Below, in pieces: positions 35,921 through 46,361 of a DNA stretch of 64,000 nucleotides. The notes under the pieces were generated by a model. The model ran no database searches, was not told the DNA's origin, and saw only the letters and a program-made list of their open reading frames with translations. The number at the start of each line of letters is the position of its first letter. Position 1 is the first letter of the stretch. The stretch spans positions 2,322,001-2,386,000 of the forward strand of contig NZ_JABTEZ010000001.1 in the NCBI RefSeq assembly GCF_015711605.1, in the 5' to 3' direction. The translations under genes were made by a program, and so were the position numbers. Source of the DNA: Planomonospora sp. ID67723. GTDB taxonomy: Bacteria > Actinomycetota > Actinomycetes > Streptosporangiales > Streptosporangiaceae.

Positions 35921-38200
35921 ATGAGCACGGTCCGGGCCTCGGCGCGCTGGATCAGAGCGGACCTGCGGGCCCGGCGCGGGCAGGCGCTCCTCACGGTCCT
36001 CGCGGTGGCCGGGATCGTCACCGCGCTGATCACCTCGGCGACCCTGCTGGAGGACGGGACCAACCCCTGGCGGGCGCTGTTCGCGCAGACCAGGGGCGCG
36101 CACGTGTGGATCCACACCAAGGAGGCGCCCGACGTCGCGGCCCTGTCGCGGCTGCCGGGTGTGGAGCAGGTGGCGGGGCCGTACCGGACGGCGCCCGTGA
36201 CGCTCGCGCTGGGCGGCAAGAAGTCGCCGGTCGCACTGCGCGGGACGGCGGCCGAGCCGCCCCGGGTGGCCGCGCCGCTCGTCCGCGAGGGCCGCTGGCT
36301 GCGCCCGGACGACACCGGCGGCGTGGTCGTCGAGCGGTCCTTCGCCGAGGCGCTGAGCCTGCGGATCGGCGAGCCCTTCACCGTCACCGCGCTCAACGGC
36401 GCCTCCCACCCCCTGATCGTCGTCGGCCTCGCCGACAGCGCCGACCAGGGCTTCTATCCCGAATGGACGCCCGGCCTGGCCTGGACCCTGCCGGAGACCC
36501 TCACCCGGATCGAACCCGCGCCGGGCCGCAGCGAGTCGGTCACCGGCCTGCGGCTCGCCGACGGGGAGGAGACGCTGCCGGCCGTCCACGGCGCCGTCAC
36601 CCTGCTCGACGAGCAGATCCAGCGCATGTCCACCTGGCGGGAGGTCCGCGCCTCCATGGAACTGGACAACCGGCTGCTCGGCCTGCTGCTCGCCCTCTTC
36701 GGCACCGCCGGGCTGGTCGCCGCCGCGCTGGCCATCGCCAACGCGACAGGCGGCCGGGTGCTCACCCAGACCCGCGACATCGCCACCCTCAAGTCCCTCG
36801 GCTACACGCGCGGCCAGGTCTTCGCCCTGCTCGTGGCCGAACACGGCGCGCTCGGCCTGCTCGGCATCGTCCTCGGCCTGGTCTGCGGACGGCTCGTCAC
36901 GACCTTCGCCCTGGACGGCCTGCCGATCCTGCCGCTCTCACCGGTCCCGCTGCTCGCGATCACCGGAGGCACCGCCGCGGTGGTCCTGGCGGCGGTCGCC
37001 CTGCCCGCCTGGCGCGGCGGGCGCACCCCGCCCATCCCCTCCGCCCCCGCCGCCCCGCCGCGGGGACACCTGTCACGGCTGGCCCGGCTCGCCCTGCTCG
37101 TACGGCTCCCGCCCGCCCTCGTCCTGGGCACGCGCGACGCCTTCACTCGCAGGACGCCCGCCGTGCTCAGCATCGTCGGCCTGGCCGTCCCGATGATGAT
37201 GATCACCATCGGCCTCGGCTGCTGGGCCACCCTCGACGACTTCCTCCGCCACCCCGAACGCGTCGGCCAGGCCGCGGCCCTCACCGTCCACCCGGGCCGG
37301 CTCCCCGCCGAGGACGCCGCCCGCATCGCCGGAGCCGACCCCGACGTGCTGGCCGTCTACCCCGGCAGCGAGGTCTCCGCGCTGGAACCGGAGCAGACCC
37401 GCAGCGTGCTGGCCCGCGCCCTCGGCACCTCCGGCGAGCCGTACCCCTTCTCCGTCGTGGAGGGGCGGATGTTCTCCGCCCGAGGCGAGGCCGTCGCAGG
37501 GCAGGGCCTGCTCGACCTGCTCGGCGCCGAGATCGGCGACCGGGTCCGGATGACGGTCGGCGGCACGCCGCTGATCGTCCACATCGTGGGCCGGGTGGTG
37601 GAACCCGACCACGACGGCGAGGTGCTCTCCCTCGGGATGGACAGCCTCGCAGCCAAGGACGCGGTGCCGCCCCAGTTCTACGGCCTGGTGCTCAAAGAGG
37701 GCGCCGACCCCGCCGCGGTCCGCGCCCGGCTGCTGACCGCCTCCGGCGAGGCACTGGAAGTACGGCGGACGGTCAACCCCGCCGAGCGGCTCGTGGTCAT
37801 CCGGCTGGTGATCGTGGCCCTGACCGTCGTGCTCGCCCTGCTGGCCCTGGCCAACCTGCTCACCGCGAGCGCCCTGGGCCTGCGCGACCACGCGCTCGAC
37901 CTGGCGGTCCTCAAGGCCATGGGCCTCACCCCGCGGCAGGTGGCCGCCACCCTGGTCACCGGGACCGGGCTGCTGGTCGTGCTCGGCGTGGTGGCGGGAA
38001 CGGTGGCCGGAGCCTCGGTGGTCGCCGGCCTGATCGACCTGCAGGGGCACACCAGCGGGGTCGGCGCGGGCATCGGCCGTACCCCGTCCGCCCCGGTCCT
38101 CGCGACCGCGGCCGGCACGGTGATCGGGGCGGCCCTGCTGGTGGCGCTGATCCCCGCCCGCAGAGCCGCCCGCGCCCAGGTGCCCGTCACCGCCCGGTAG
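35921..38200 (+). CDS. FtsX-like ABC permease
   Basis: A 759-residue membrane protein with two FtsX domains. The first helix (QALLTVLAVAGIVTALI) is followed by a MacB-like extracytoplasmic domain to about residue 240, three helices (LLGLLLALFGTAGLVAAALA onward), a central pair and second extracytoplasmic domain, then three C-terminal helices. ATG 35921 follows GGAGCGGG. The extreme 3' end lies in a 62-bp tandem duplication, so the terminal sequence RAQVPVTAR is encoded again just past the stop. Confidence 0.9.
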   Translation: MSTVRASARWIRADLRARRGQALLTVLAVAGIVTALITSATLLEDGTNPWRALFAQTRGAHVWIHTKEAPDVAALSRLPGVEQVAGPYRTAPVTLALGGKKSPVALRGTAAEPPRVAAPLVREGRWLRPDDTGGVVVERSFAEALSLRIGEPFTVTALNGASHPLIVVGLADSADQGFYPEWTPGLAWTLPETLTRIEPAPGRSESVTGLRLADGEETLPAVHGAVTLLDEQIQRMSTWREVRASMELDNRLLGLLLALFGTAGLVAAALAIANATGGRVLTQTRDIATLKSLGYTRGQVFALLVAEHGALGLLGIVLGLVCGRLVTTFALDGLPILPLSPVPLLAITGGTAAVVLAAVALPAWRGGRTPPIPSAPAAPPRGHLSRLARLALLVRLPPALVLGTRDAFTRRTPAVLSIVGLAVPMMMITIGLGCWATLDDFLRHPERVGQAAALTVHPGRLPAEDAARIAGADPDVLAVYPGSEVSALEPEQTRSVLARALGTSGEPYPFSVVEGRMFSARGEAVAGQGLLDLLGAEIGDRVRMTVGGTPLIVHIVGRVVEPDHDGEVLSLGMDSLAAKDAVPPQFYGLVLKEGADPAAVRARLLTASGEALEVRRTVNPAERLVVIRLVIVALTVVLALLALANLLTASALGLRDHALDLAVLKAMGLTPRQVAATLVTGTGLLVVLGVVAGTVAGASVVAGLIDLQGHTSGVGAGIGRTPSAPVLATAAGTVIGAALLVALIPARRAARAQVPVTAR

Positions 38201-38280
38201 CGCTGATCCCCGGCCGCACTGCCGGAGCCGCCCGCGCCCAGGTGCCCGTCACCGCCCGGTAGCGCTGATCCCCGGCCGTC
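38144..38280. repeat. Tandem duplication at the end of the FtsX-type gene
   Basis: Units begin at 38144, 38200 and 38262 with GCGCTGATCCCCG. Units one and two share 54 identical bases (38163-38216 with 38225-38278, offset 62). The second copy re-encodes the C-terminus and stop codon; the third is partial and merges with the terminator. Confidence 0.9.
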
Positions 38281-38297
38281 CCGCAGGCCGGCCGGGG
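38270..38297. terminator. Terminator between convergent genes
   Basis: CCCCGGCC (38270-38277) pairs with GGCCGGGG (38290-38297). It could stop both the FtsX-type gene (plus) and treS (minus). Confidence 0.55.
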
Positions 38298-38302
38298 AAC
38301 GG

Positions 38303-40006
<1,704 letters not shown>

Positions 40007-40525
40007 GGTGAAAAAGGGCAGGACGAAGTCACCGGGTGTCCCGGCTGATGCTGTCTGGTGACCGCGCTGGGGGGAGCCGTCATCCCTACGGGCTCCCTGC
40101 CCCCGGCCGGACCGAATTCGTGGTTCGGGCCCGCCGTTGTGGCGCTTTCCGGGCGAACACTACCAGCCGGGCGCACCCCGGGAGGCGTGATCGATCAGGA
40201 AGACGGAGGCGGGAAGACAGGGGGCGCAGGCGCCCGCGGGACCAGACTCCGGCCGACGGAACGGAGGGGTGCGTGGAGCCCGGAAGCAGGCGCTGGGTGG
40301 AGGTCACGCCCTCCCGAGGGGGCAGGTGCACGCCGAGCGTCCGGCACCGGAAGGCCGGCAAGCTGGAGCCGGCGGACAGCCCGCCGGCCGAGGGCCCCGG
40401 CCGGCCGATCTCGAAGGGCCGCAGCCGTACTCGCCGAACCGGTCACCGGTCGACGCGCGCACCCCGATGATCACCGGCTGTAGGGTGAGGCGTTCGATCC
40501 CGTTCGCCCCCTCGGGAAGTGCTGC
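40007..40525. other. 519-bp intergenic region without a recognised gene
   Basis: Divergent control region between treS and a membrane-protein gene. Several GC-rich frames are open on both strands but have no ribosome binding sites and arginine/proline-rich translations. The only structure noted is a pair of ACCGGT palindromes 7 bp apart near 40440, possibly an operator. Confidence 0.5.
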
Positions 40526-41106
40526 GTGCTCCGTCGCCACCGTTTCGGTGTCCCCGCCCTGTTCGTCATGAGTCTGTACGTCGCCGCGGTGGCGGTCGCC
40601 GCCGTGATCGCGCCGGCCGCCGGCGACCTCGGCGCGTTGTGGCGGTTGACGCTGTTCGCGGAGGCGGGCGAAGACGCCGCGGTGACGTGGCCGGGGGTGG
40701 CCGTCCTGGTCGCAGCCGGTGCGGCGTGGGCCTGGGCGTGCTGGGGTATGGAGGCGCTGCCGTCGTCGGGGTGCTGGAGGCCGTCGGCGGGTCAGTGTCC
40801 GGCGAGCTGCCCTTCGTCTGCGGCCTGGCGGGCCTGGTCTGGACGGTGCTGGTCCTGCGGGCGCAGTGGCGGGACGGCCGCTGGCGGCGGGCCACCGTCC
40901 TGTACGGCATCGCCTCCTTGCTGATGGTGTTCGCCCTCGCGCCGGTGGGCTCGCTGCTCGGGGGCGCGGGGGAGACCTACTACGACGCCGCGGGGGCCGT
41001 CGGCGCCCTGATGGTGGTCTGGCTGGCCCGGTCCGCCCACGACCTCGCCGATCCGCGTCCCCAGCCGGTCGCGCCTCCGCCGCTCCCGGTGCGGCCGCGG
41101 GGCTGA
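40526..41106 (+). pseudogene. Membrane protein gene with a frameshift near 40738
   Basis: From GTG 40526 the frame encodes a membrane protein start (ALFVMSLYVAAVAVAAVIAP, then VTWPGVAVLVAAGAAWAWA) but past about 40740 turns into Cys/Ser/Pro-rich filler. In another frame a convincing continuation runs to 41106, with helices FVCGLAGLVWTVLVLRAQW, ATVLYGIASLLMVFALAPVG and AVGALMVVWLARSAHD. Together they would make a four- or five-helix protein of about 190 residues. Either a one-base indel in the genome or a sequencing error explains this. No family is recognised. Confidence 0.6.
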
Positions 41107-41122
41107 TGCGGCCCCGGCGCGA

Positions 41123-42850
41123 TCAGTCCCAGGGCGGGGTGGGGTCGGGCAGGCGGTCGGCGTAGTCGCCCAGCCACGCGCCGAACAGCACCAGGCTCCG
41201 CACCCAGAACCGGTCGTTCCAGCCGTTGAACCGGGCCAGCGCGTCCGGCCCCTCGGCGACCACCGCGTGCAGCGGTTCCGACAGCATCGACGGCACCGCC
41301 CGGGCGACCCTGGTGAGCATCTCGTGCCCGTAGACGCGGGCGGGGGCGGCGGCCGAGCGGAGCGGAACCCGCTGCAGCGGCTGCTTGACCACATTGGTGG
41401 ACGGCAGCGCCGCCACGCGGGGATTGGCGGCGTGCAGGACCTCGCGGTAGAACCGGCCGCCGTCCTTGCGGGCCACCCCCACCGAGAGCGCGGCGTCGAA
41501 GAAGTCGGGGTGCATGAACGGCGCCACGAAGGACACCTCGGGGCCGACCAGGTTGACGGCGGAGCGGGCGATGCCCCGGGCGGTGCGGGTGTGCAGCACC
41601 GAGAGCGGCAACTCGGCCCGGTGGCCGTTGAGCATCGAGGTCGCCTGGGCGAAGGCCGCGCCCACCGTCGAGGTGATCCACTCGGCGGCCGGCTCGGACA
41701 GGAACGGCACCGACGGGGCGCCCAGCGCGAGCGAGCCGAGCAGCGCGGCCTTCCGCTCCGCCTGCGTGGAGGCGGTCAGCGCGGCCCCGCTGACCATGAA
41801 GTTCTTCAGCAGCGGCCCACCGGCCAGGCCGTCCACCAGGGTCCGCCCGGCCCGGTGCACCTCACGGGCGAACGGGGCGTACCAGGCGTGGTGCGGGGTC
41901 AGGAACTCCAGCCTGCGCGCGACCGCCAGGGCGTCGTCCGGATAGGCGGCGGGGTCCTGGCCGATCACGCGGTGCCGTACTCCGAGCTCGCGGGTGATCG
42001 CCTTGGCGAAGGCGATGTCGGTGTCGGTGCCGTCGTCCGGGCTGGTCGTCCACGACTCCACGTCCGCGCCCCGTGCCACGGCCACCGAGCAGAGCAGCCG
42101 CGAGTCGTAGCCGCCGCTCACCGGGACCAGCAGCGGGCGTCCGTCGAACTCCTTGTAGACCTCGTGGAGGATCTCCAGGATCTCCCCGGCGCTCCGCCCC
42201 GCCTCGTACGGCTCCTCGCGCAGCCAGCGGGGCAGCCGCCGGTCGGTCGAGAGCGCGCCCCTGCCCTTGTCGAAGACCAGGGCACTCGCTCCGGCCAGCC
42301 GCTTGACCTGCGCGTACGGTGTGTCGTCGCGGAGCGGGAAGGTGAGCTGGACGATCGAGGCCCAGGCCTCCCAGTCGATCTCGTACGGCGTGCGCGCCAG
42401 GGAGAGCAGCGGCTCCAGCAGGGAGGAGAAGTAGACCGCCCCGCCGGAGACCAGGTAGTAGACGTCCACCAGGCCGAGCCCGCCGGCGTGCAGCGTGACG
42501 CGGTCGCCGTCGTCGATCAGCCCGGGCGTCTCGTAGGTCTCCGCGACGGCGATCCACGACCCCTGGACGTCCTTCCCGGCGGGCCGCCGCTCACCCCAGG
42601 CGAAGGCCCAGGTGCCCGCGTCCCTGGGCTCGGCGTCGCGGGAGTCGGCGTGCCCCTGCCCGGCGCCCCCGCGCTCGGGACTCCTGCGGTACGGCGGCAG
42701 CGGCGCGGAACTGAACAGCGCCGCCTCGCGGGTACGCAGCGCGGGCCGCACCCTCGGTCCCGCCGCCTGCAGGGCCGCCAGGGCGGCCTCGTCGAGGTGG
42801 CCGAGGCCGCCGCAGACGTAGGGCCTCACATTGAACGTCGGCCACTGCAC
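41123..42850 (-). CDS. Asparagine-synthase-like protein
   Basis: A 575-residue protein. The C-terminal half is an asparagine-synthase-type ATP pyrophosphatase with PP-loop VPVSGGYDSRLL near 240-251. The N-terminal half has the shape of a glutaminase domain but lacks the catalytic Cys2, so it cannot use glutamine in the usual way. It begins at GTG 42850, where GGAGGAG lies 8 nt upstream. Lasso-peptide cyclases share this layout, but no PqqD-like, protease or precursor genes are near. It is divergent from a glycosyltransferase gene, hinting at modification of a surface glycan or glycopeptide. Confidence 0.8.
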   Translation of the reverse strand: MQWPTFNVRPYVCGGLGHLDEAALAALQAAGPRVRPALRTREAALFSSAPLPPYRRSPERGGAGQGHADSRDAEPRDAGTWAFAWGERRPAGKDVQGSWIAVAETYETPGLIDDGDRVTLHAGGLGLVDVYYLVSGGAVYFSSLLEPLLSLARTPYEIDWEAWASIVQLTFPLRDDTPYAQVKRLAGASALVFDKGRGALSTDRRLPRWLREEPYEAGRSAGEILEILHEVYKEFDGRPLLVPVSGGYDSRLLCSVAVARGADVESWTTSPDDGTDTDIAFAKAITRELGVRHRVIGQDPAAYPDDALAVARRLEFLTPHHAWYAPFAREVHRAGRTLVDGLAGGPLLKNFMVSGAALTASTQAERKAALLGSLALGAPSVPFLSEPAAEWITSTVGAAFAQATSMLNGHRAELPLSVLHTRTARGIARSAVNLVGPEVSFVAPFMHPDFFDAALSVGVARKDGGRFYREVLHAANPRVAALPSTNVVKQPLQRVPLRSAAAPARVYGHEMLTRVARAVPSMLSEPLHAVVAEGPDALARFNGWNDRFWVRSLVLFGAWLGDYADRLPDPTPPWD

Positions 42851-42922
42851 CGTGCTGACTCCTCCGTGTCGCGATTGACCAAAGAGTATCCTTTGCCCCT
42901 GGTTCAGGAATCGGAGGACGAC

Positions 42923-44860
42923 GTGGCGGGCGAGCAACTCGAGAGTACGCGGCAGGCGTTGCGGGAGGCCGTGGCTCAGGCGGAACGGGCCGCCGAACTG
43001 GCCCGGCTGCTCGACGCGGCGCAGGCGAAGGCCGCCGAGGCGGAGCGCGCGGCCGAGGAACTGCGCGGCCTCCAGGACCGGTTGAGGGAGACCGAGGAGC
43101 GGCTGGAGGCGGTCCAGGCCGCCGAGGACAAGCTCCGCAGGGACCTGGCCGAGCAGCGTTACCAGGCAGAGGTGGCCCGGTGGAAGCTCTCGTCGGTCCA
43201 GGTGGCGCGCTGGTCCCGGCTCGGTGACGCCATCAAGACGGGCAAGAGCAACCCGGTACGGCTGGCGCGCGGCCTGCGCGGCGCGGCCAGGCCCGCCAAG
43301 CGTCCGGCGGCGCCCAAGCGCCAGCCCGTCCCGCAGGCGAAGGCCGAGGCCAGGCAGGTGCCCGGGGCGGCGTTTCAGGCCACCACGTCCACCAGAACGG
43401 TCGGCGGCGTCTCGGTCAAGCTCAAGCCCTTCCGGGTGCCCACCGGTCCGAACACCCGCCCGCACCTGACCGCGGCGGTCGTCGCCGATCCGCACGCCGA
43501 GGCGTTGCTGCGCTACGAGTGGCGGCAGACCACCGGCTTCACGCCGAAGGACTTCGCCCGGGTGCTGGCCGCCGAGGTGCCGCACCTGCTGCTGGTCGAG
43601 TCGGTCGAGCAGGGGCCGTGGGCCGGGGAGCTGAAGGAGCCGGGAGAGGGCCTGCGCGCCCTGCTGGCATGGTGCGCCGAGCGGGGCATCCGTACCGTCT
43701 TCTGGCACACGAAGGGCGAGGTCGCCGACGTCGCCGCCGCGGCCGGGCTGTTCGAGCACATCGTCACCGCGCTGCCGGCCTCGGTCGGCGCGTGGGGGAC
43801 CGCCCTGGCGGGTGCGGTCTCGGAGCGCGGCCCCGGCCGCCGCGAGCCCTCCTTGGGCCTGCTGCCGTTCGGGATCCAGCCGCGCGTGCACAACCCCCTG
43901 CCGCTGGCCGGGGACCGGTTCGACCGGGTGCTCACCCTGCAGGAGCTCCTGCCCGCCCACCTGTCCTATCCGGACGTGCTCACCTCCTACCGCTGGCCCA
44001 AGGCGGTGGACTGCCCGCCGGGCACCGAGCTCTGGCGGATGGCCGAGCTGGCCGCCTGCGGCACCCCGATCGTCATGTCGGGCGACGCTCCGGGTGATGA
44101 GGAGGCCGACGCGCGCCGTGCCCACGTCGCCCTCCGCCGGGCGTACGCCTCGGGCACGATGACGCAGAAGACCGACGAGCTGCTCGACGCGATCGGCCTG
44201 CCCAGCGCCCGCGCGACGCTGGACATCTCGGTGATCATGATCGACCGGGGCGACCTCGATCGCACGCTGGCGCAGGTCGCGCCGCAGAAGGGCGTCGTCC
44301 AGCTGGTGCTGCTGTCGGACGCCGAGGACGCCGGGAAGCGGGCGCGCGCCGCCATGCCCGACCGGGTGGACGTCGTGGTCCGCCGCCCGGAGCCCGACCT
44401 CACCGTCGGCGGCCTTCTCAACCGGGCCCTGGACCTGTGCGAGGGCGACCTGGTGGCGGTCATGGACGGCCAGGACGCCTACGGCGAGCACTACCTGACC
44501 GACCTCGCCCGGGCCTTCCTGTTCAGCACTGCCGACATCGTCGGCAAGGCCGCCTACTTCGCGCACCTGCGCGACGTGGCCGCGACCGTGCTGCGCCAGC
44601 CCGCCGCCGAGTACTCCTACCTGCCCGAGGTCGCCGGGGCGACCCTTCTGGCCCGCAGGACCGTGCTGCGCTCCATCGGCTTCGCCGACGTCTCCGAGGG
44701 CTGGGACGAGGTGCTGATGCGGCAGTGCCGCAATGACGGGATCAAGGTCTTCTCCGCCGACCGGTACGGCTACGTCCGGCTGCGCGACCGCGATCGCTGG
44801 CTGCTGGGCTCGGCCCAGCTCGTCGACTACGGCCCGGCCGAGCCACACGCGTTCGTCTAG
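42923..44860 (+). CDS. Large glycosyltransferase-like protein with N-terminal coiled coil
   Basis: A 645-residue protein. Residues about 5-90 are a strong coiled coil (AEAERAAEELRGLQDRLRET), then a basic linker. Residues 170-430 resemble CgeB-type GT-B glycosyltransferases (LLPFGIQPRVHNPL, LSYPDVLTSYRWPKAVDCPP, WRMAELAACGTPIVMSG). The last 210 residues resemble a GT-A fold (LVAVMDGQDAYGEHYLTDLA). GTG 42923 is selected by GGAGG 5 nt upstream. It is divergent from the asparagine-synthase-like gene; teichoic acid or other surface polymer work is plausible but unproven. Confidence 0.7.
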   Translation: MAGEQLESTRQALREAVAQAERAAELARLLDAAQAKAAEAERAAEELRGLQDRLRETEERLEAVQAAEDKLRRDLAEQRYQAEVARWKLSSVQVARWSRLGDAIKTGKSNPVRLARGLRGAARPAKRPAAPKRQPVPQAKAEARQVPGAAFQATTSTRTVGGVSVKLKPFRVPTGPNTRPHLTAAVVADPHAEALLRYEWRQTTGFTPKDFARVLAAEVPHLLLVESVEQGPWAGELKEPGEGLRALLAWCAERGIRTVFWHTKGEVADVAAAAGLFEHIVTALPASVGAWGTALAGAVSERGPGRREPSLGLLPFGIQPRVHNPLPLAGDRFDRVLTLQELLPAHLSYPDVLTSYRWPKAVDCPPGTELWRMAELAACGTPIVMSGDAPGDEEADARRAHVALRRAYASGTMTQKTDELLDAIGLPSARATLDISVIMIDRGDLDRTLAQVAPQKGVVQLVLLSDAEDAGKRARAAMPDRVDVVVRRPEPDLTVGGLLNRALDLCEGDLVAVMDGQDAYGEHYLTDLARAFLFSTADIVGKAAYFAHLRDVAATVLRQPAAEYSYLPEVAGATLLARRTVLRSIGFADVSEGWDEVLMRQCRNDGIKVFSADRYGYVRLRDRDRWLLGSAQLVDYGPAEPHAFV

Positions 44861-44876
44861 CCGGGCCCGGCTGATC

Positions 44877-45653
44877 ATGGGCGAGGACGGCCGGGCCGTG
44901 TCCGCCGCGACCCCCGGCCGGATCGGTGAGGTTCTCGGGATGCCGCCGGTGCCGCAGGGGACGTGGGAGGCGGAGGCGCTGTACGTCTCGCCGGCCGCCC
45001 TGCGCCGGGGCGTGCCGCCGGAGGAACTGGCGGGGCGGCTGCGCGCGCTGGGCGGGGTGGCGGCCGTGCGGGTGCGGGCCAACGGTTTCCTGGAGATCGC
45101 GGTGTCCGTGCCCGGGGAACTGGTGGAGGAGATCGGTCTTTCCCGCGGCGCGGGTGCCGCGGAGCGTGACGCGGGCGGTGAGGACGCGGCGAGGCCCGGG
45201 GGGAGGGCGGAAGACGCGGTGGACCCGACCGGGCCGGGGGGAGAGGCCCGGCGGGCGCCGTGGGCGGACTCGCCCTGGACGTGGGACAACCCGGGGTTCG
45301 TGGTGGGCTACGCGCACGCGCGGGCGGTCGCCGTACAGCGCTGGGCGGCCGAGCTGGGCGTGGGCGGGCGGTTCCGGCCGGAGCTGCTGGAGGACGGTCT
45401 CGACCGGGCGGTGCTCAGGCTGCTGGCCGAGCTCCCGGGCAGGCGGGCGAGCCGGGACCCCGGATGGGCCGCCTACGCCGAGCACCTGGCGCTGGCCTAC
45501 CACGACGCGTTCGAGCGGGCCCCGGCACTGCCGTCGGGGGACGAGGAGCCGTCGGCGCTGCACGTGGCCCGGGTACGGCTGGCGCGGGCCGTGCGGGACG
45601 TGCTGGCCGAGGCGATGGGAGCGCTCGGCCTGGAGGCGCCTGCCCGGTTGTGA
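44877..45653 (+). CDS. ArgRS-like protein lacking the catalytic core (N-domain plus DALR)
   Basis: A 258-residue protein. Residues about 30-85 resemble the additional N-terminal domain of arginyl-tRNA synthetase (LYVSPAALRRGVPPEELAGR then LRALGGVAAVRVRANGF). After a Gly/Asp/Ala linker, residues 135-258 match a DALR anticodon-binding domain (NPGFVVGYAHARAVAVQRWA then LALAYHDAFERAPALP). HIGH and KMSKS motifs and the whole Rossmann core are absent. argS next to lysA is a known actinobacterial order (corynebacteria), so this is probably the shrunken argS-like neighbour of lysA, now 9 kb away. It could bind tRNA or have lost function. Confidence 0.75.
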   Translation: MGEDGRAVSAATPGRIGEVLGMPPVPQGTWEAEALYVSPAALRRGVPPEELAGRLRALGGVAAVRVRANGFLEIAVSVPGELVEEIGLSRGAGAAERDAGGEDAARPGGRAEDAVDPTGPGGEARRAPWADSPWTWDNPGFVVGYAHARAVAVQRWAAELGVGGRFRPELLEDGLDRAVLRLLAELPGRRASRDPGWAAYAEHLALAYHDAFERAPALPSGDEEPSALHVARVRLARAVRDVLAEAMGALGLEAPARL

Positions 45654-45723
45654 CGAGGTGCCGCCTGCTCCCGCCGGACGACCGGTTACGGCCTGCATCG
45701 GGCCATATCGCTCGCCCTGCGCT

Positions 45724-45759
45724 GTCCCGGTGCCGGAGCGGCGCTCCGGCACCGGGGAC
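45724..45759. terminator. Strong bidirectional terminator
   Basis: CCGGTGCCGGAGC pairs with GCTCCGGCACCGG (13 bp) around a GGC loop, with further pairing outside a one-base bulge. It lies between the convergent DALR-protein and secreted-protein genes. Confidence 0.8.
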
Positions 45760-45786
45760 GGACACGCTCACGTCATCTGGATCCGT

Positions 45787-46197
45787 CTAGCAGAACGGCG
45801 ACCAGAAGCAGTAGAGACCCCTCTTGTAGTTCTTGAGCAGCTTGTAGATCACCCAGGGAAGGCTCTCGAAGGTCCTTGAGAACTCGTTCCAGCCCTTGCG
45901 GGCGGCGCTCTCCAGCTTGTTGAGAGCCCACAGGCCGCCGGCGCGCTTCACCGCCTCGCAGGCCAGCCGGGCCTTCCAGTTCTTCACCCTCTTGCACGGG
46001 TTCCGGGAGGCGGTCTCCGCCGGCGTCGCCGGGCCTGCCATGTTCACGGTGACGGCGGCGCCGGCGGAGACCGCCGCTTCTGCCGCCGCGACGCGTACGG
46101 ACGGCCCCGTCGTCGCCGCGTGGGCGACGGCCGGTGCACCGGCGCCCAGGATGGCGGTGGTCAGCACGACCGAGGCCAGCGTTTTGGTGATTCGCAT
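45787..46197 (-). CDS. Secreted basic four-cysteine protein
   Basis: A 136-residue precursor. Signal peptide MRITKTLASVVLTTAILGAG ending APAVAHA-A near residue 27; mature protein about 109 residues. After an Ala/Val-rich propeptide-like stretch comes a basic C-terminal domain with four cysteines (NPCKRV, LACEAV, LYCFW, PFC at the very end) and several tryptophans. Two disulphides are likely. Size, charge and aromatic content would suit an antimicrobial or signalling peptide; no family is recognised. AAGGAG precedes ATG 46197. It lies downstream of the AfsR-like gene on the same strand, with heptamer repeats between them. Confidence 0.7.
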   Translation of the reverse strand: MRITKTLASVVLTTAILGAGAPAVAHAATTGPSVRVAAAEAAVSAGAAVTVNMAGPATPAETASRNPCKRVKNWKARLACEAVKRAGGLWALNKLESAARKGWNEFSRTFESLPWVIYKLLKNYKRGLYCFWSPFC

Positions 46198-46332
46198 GTG
46201 TGGTTCTCCTTCTTGTCATCCGTGTGAGGTCGGCGTCGTGGCACGGTTTCCGCGGAAGGTCCCGCCCGGAGTCTCGCGAAGGTGTCCGGCGGTCTCTGCC
46301 GACCGTGCTGACAGGAAGGTAGGCCGGGGCGC

Positions 46333-46361
46333 GTTGAGGAGATGTTGAGGTTCTGTCAGGT
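46333..46361 (-). promoter_or_regulatory. SARP-type heptamer direct repeats
   Basis: Three direct repeats at exact 11-bp spacing: GTTGAGG (46333-46339), GTTGAGG (46344-46350) and GTCAGGT (46355-46361), read on the plus strand (CCTCAAC in the direction of the secreted-protein gene). Heptamers with 4-bp spacers are the known binding pattern of SARP/AfsR regulators. TACCTT, 11 bp further on the minus strand, could be the -10. The last repeat overlaps the stop codon of the AfsR-like gene. Confidence 0.6.

Noticed and set aside
41123-42850. Lasso-peptide biosynthesis locus
   Set aside because: Only a cyclase-like asparagine synthase is present; no precursor, PqqD-like RRE or transglutaminase-like protease gene is nearby.
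42851-45289. Upstream extension of the asparagine-synthase-like frame
   Set aside because: GTG 42850 has an ideal ribosome binding site, and the extension lies antisense to a well-supported glycosyltransferase gene.
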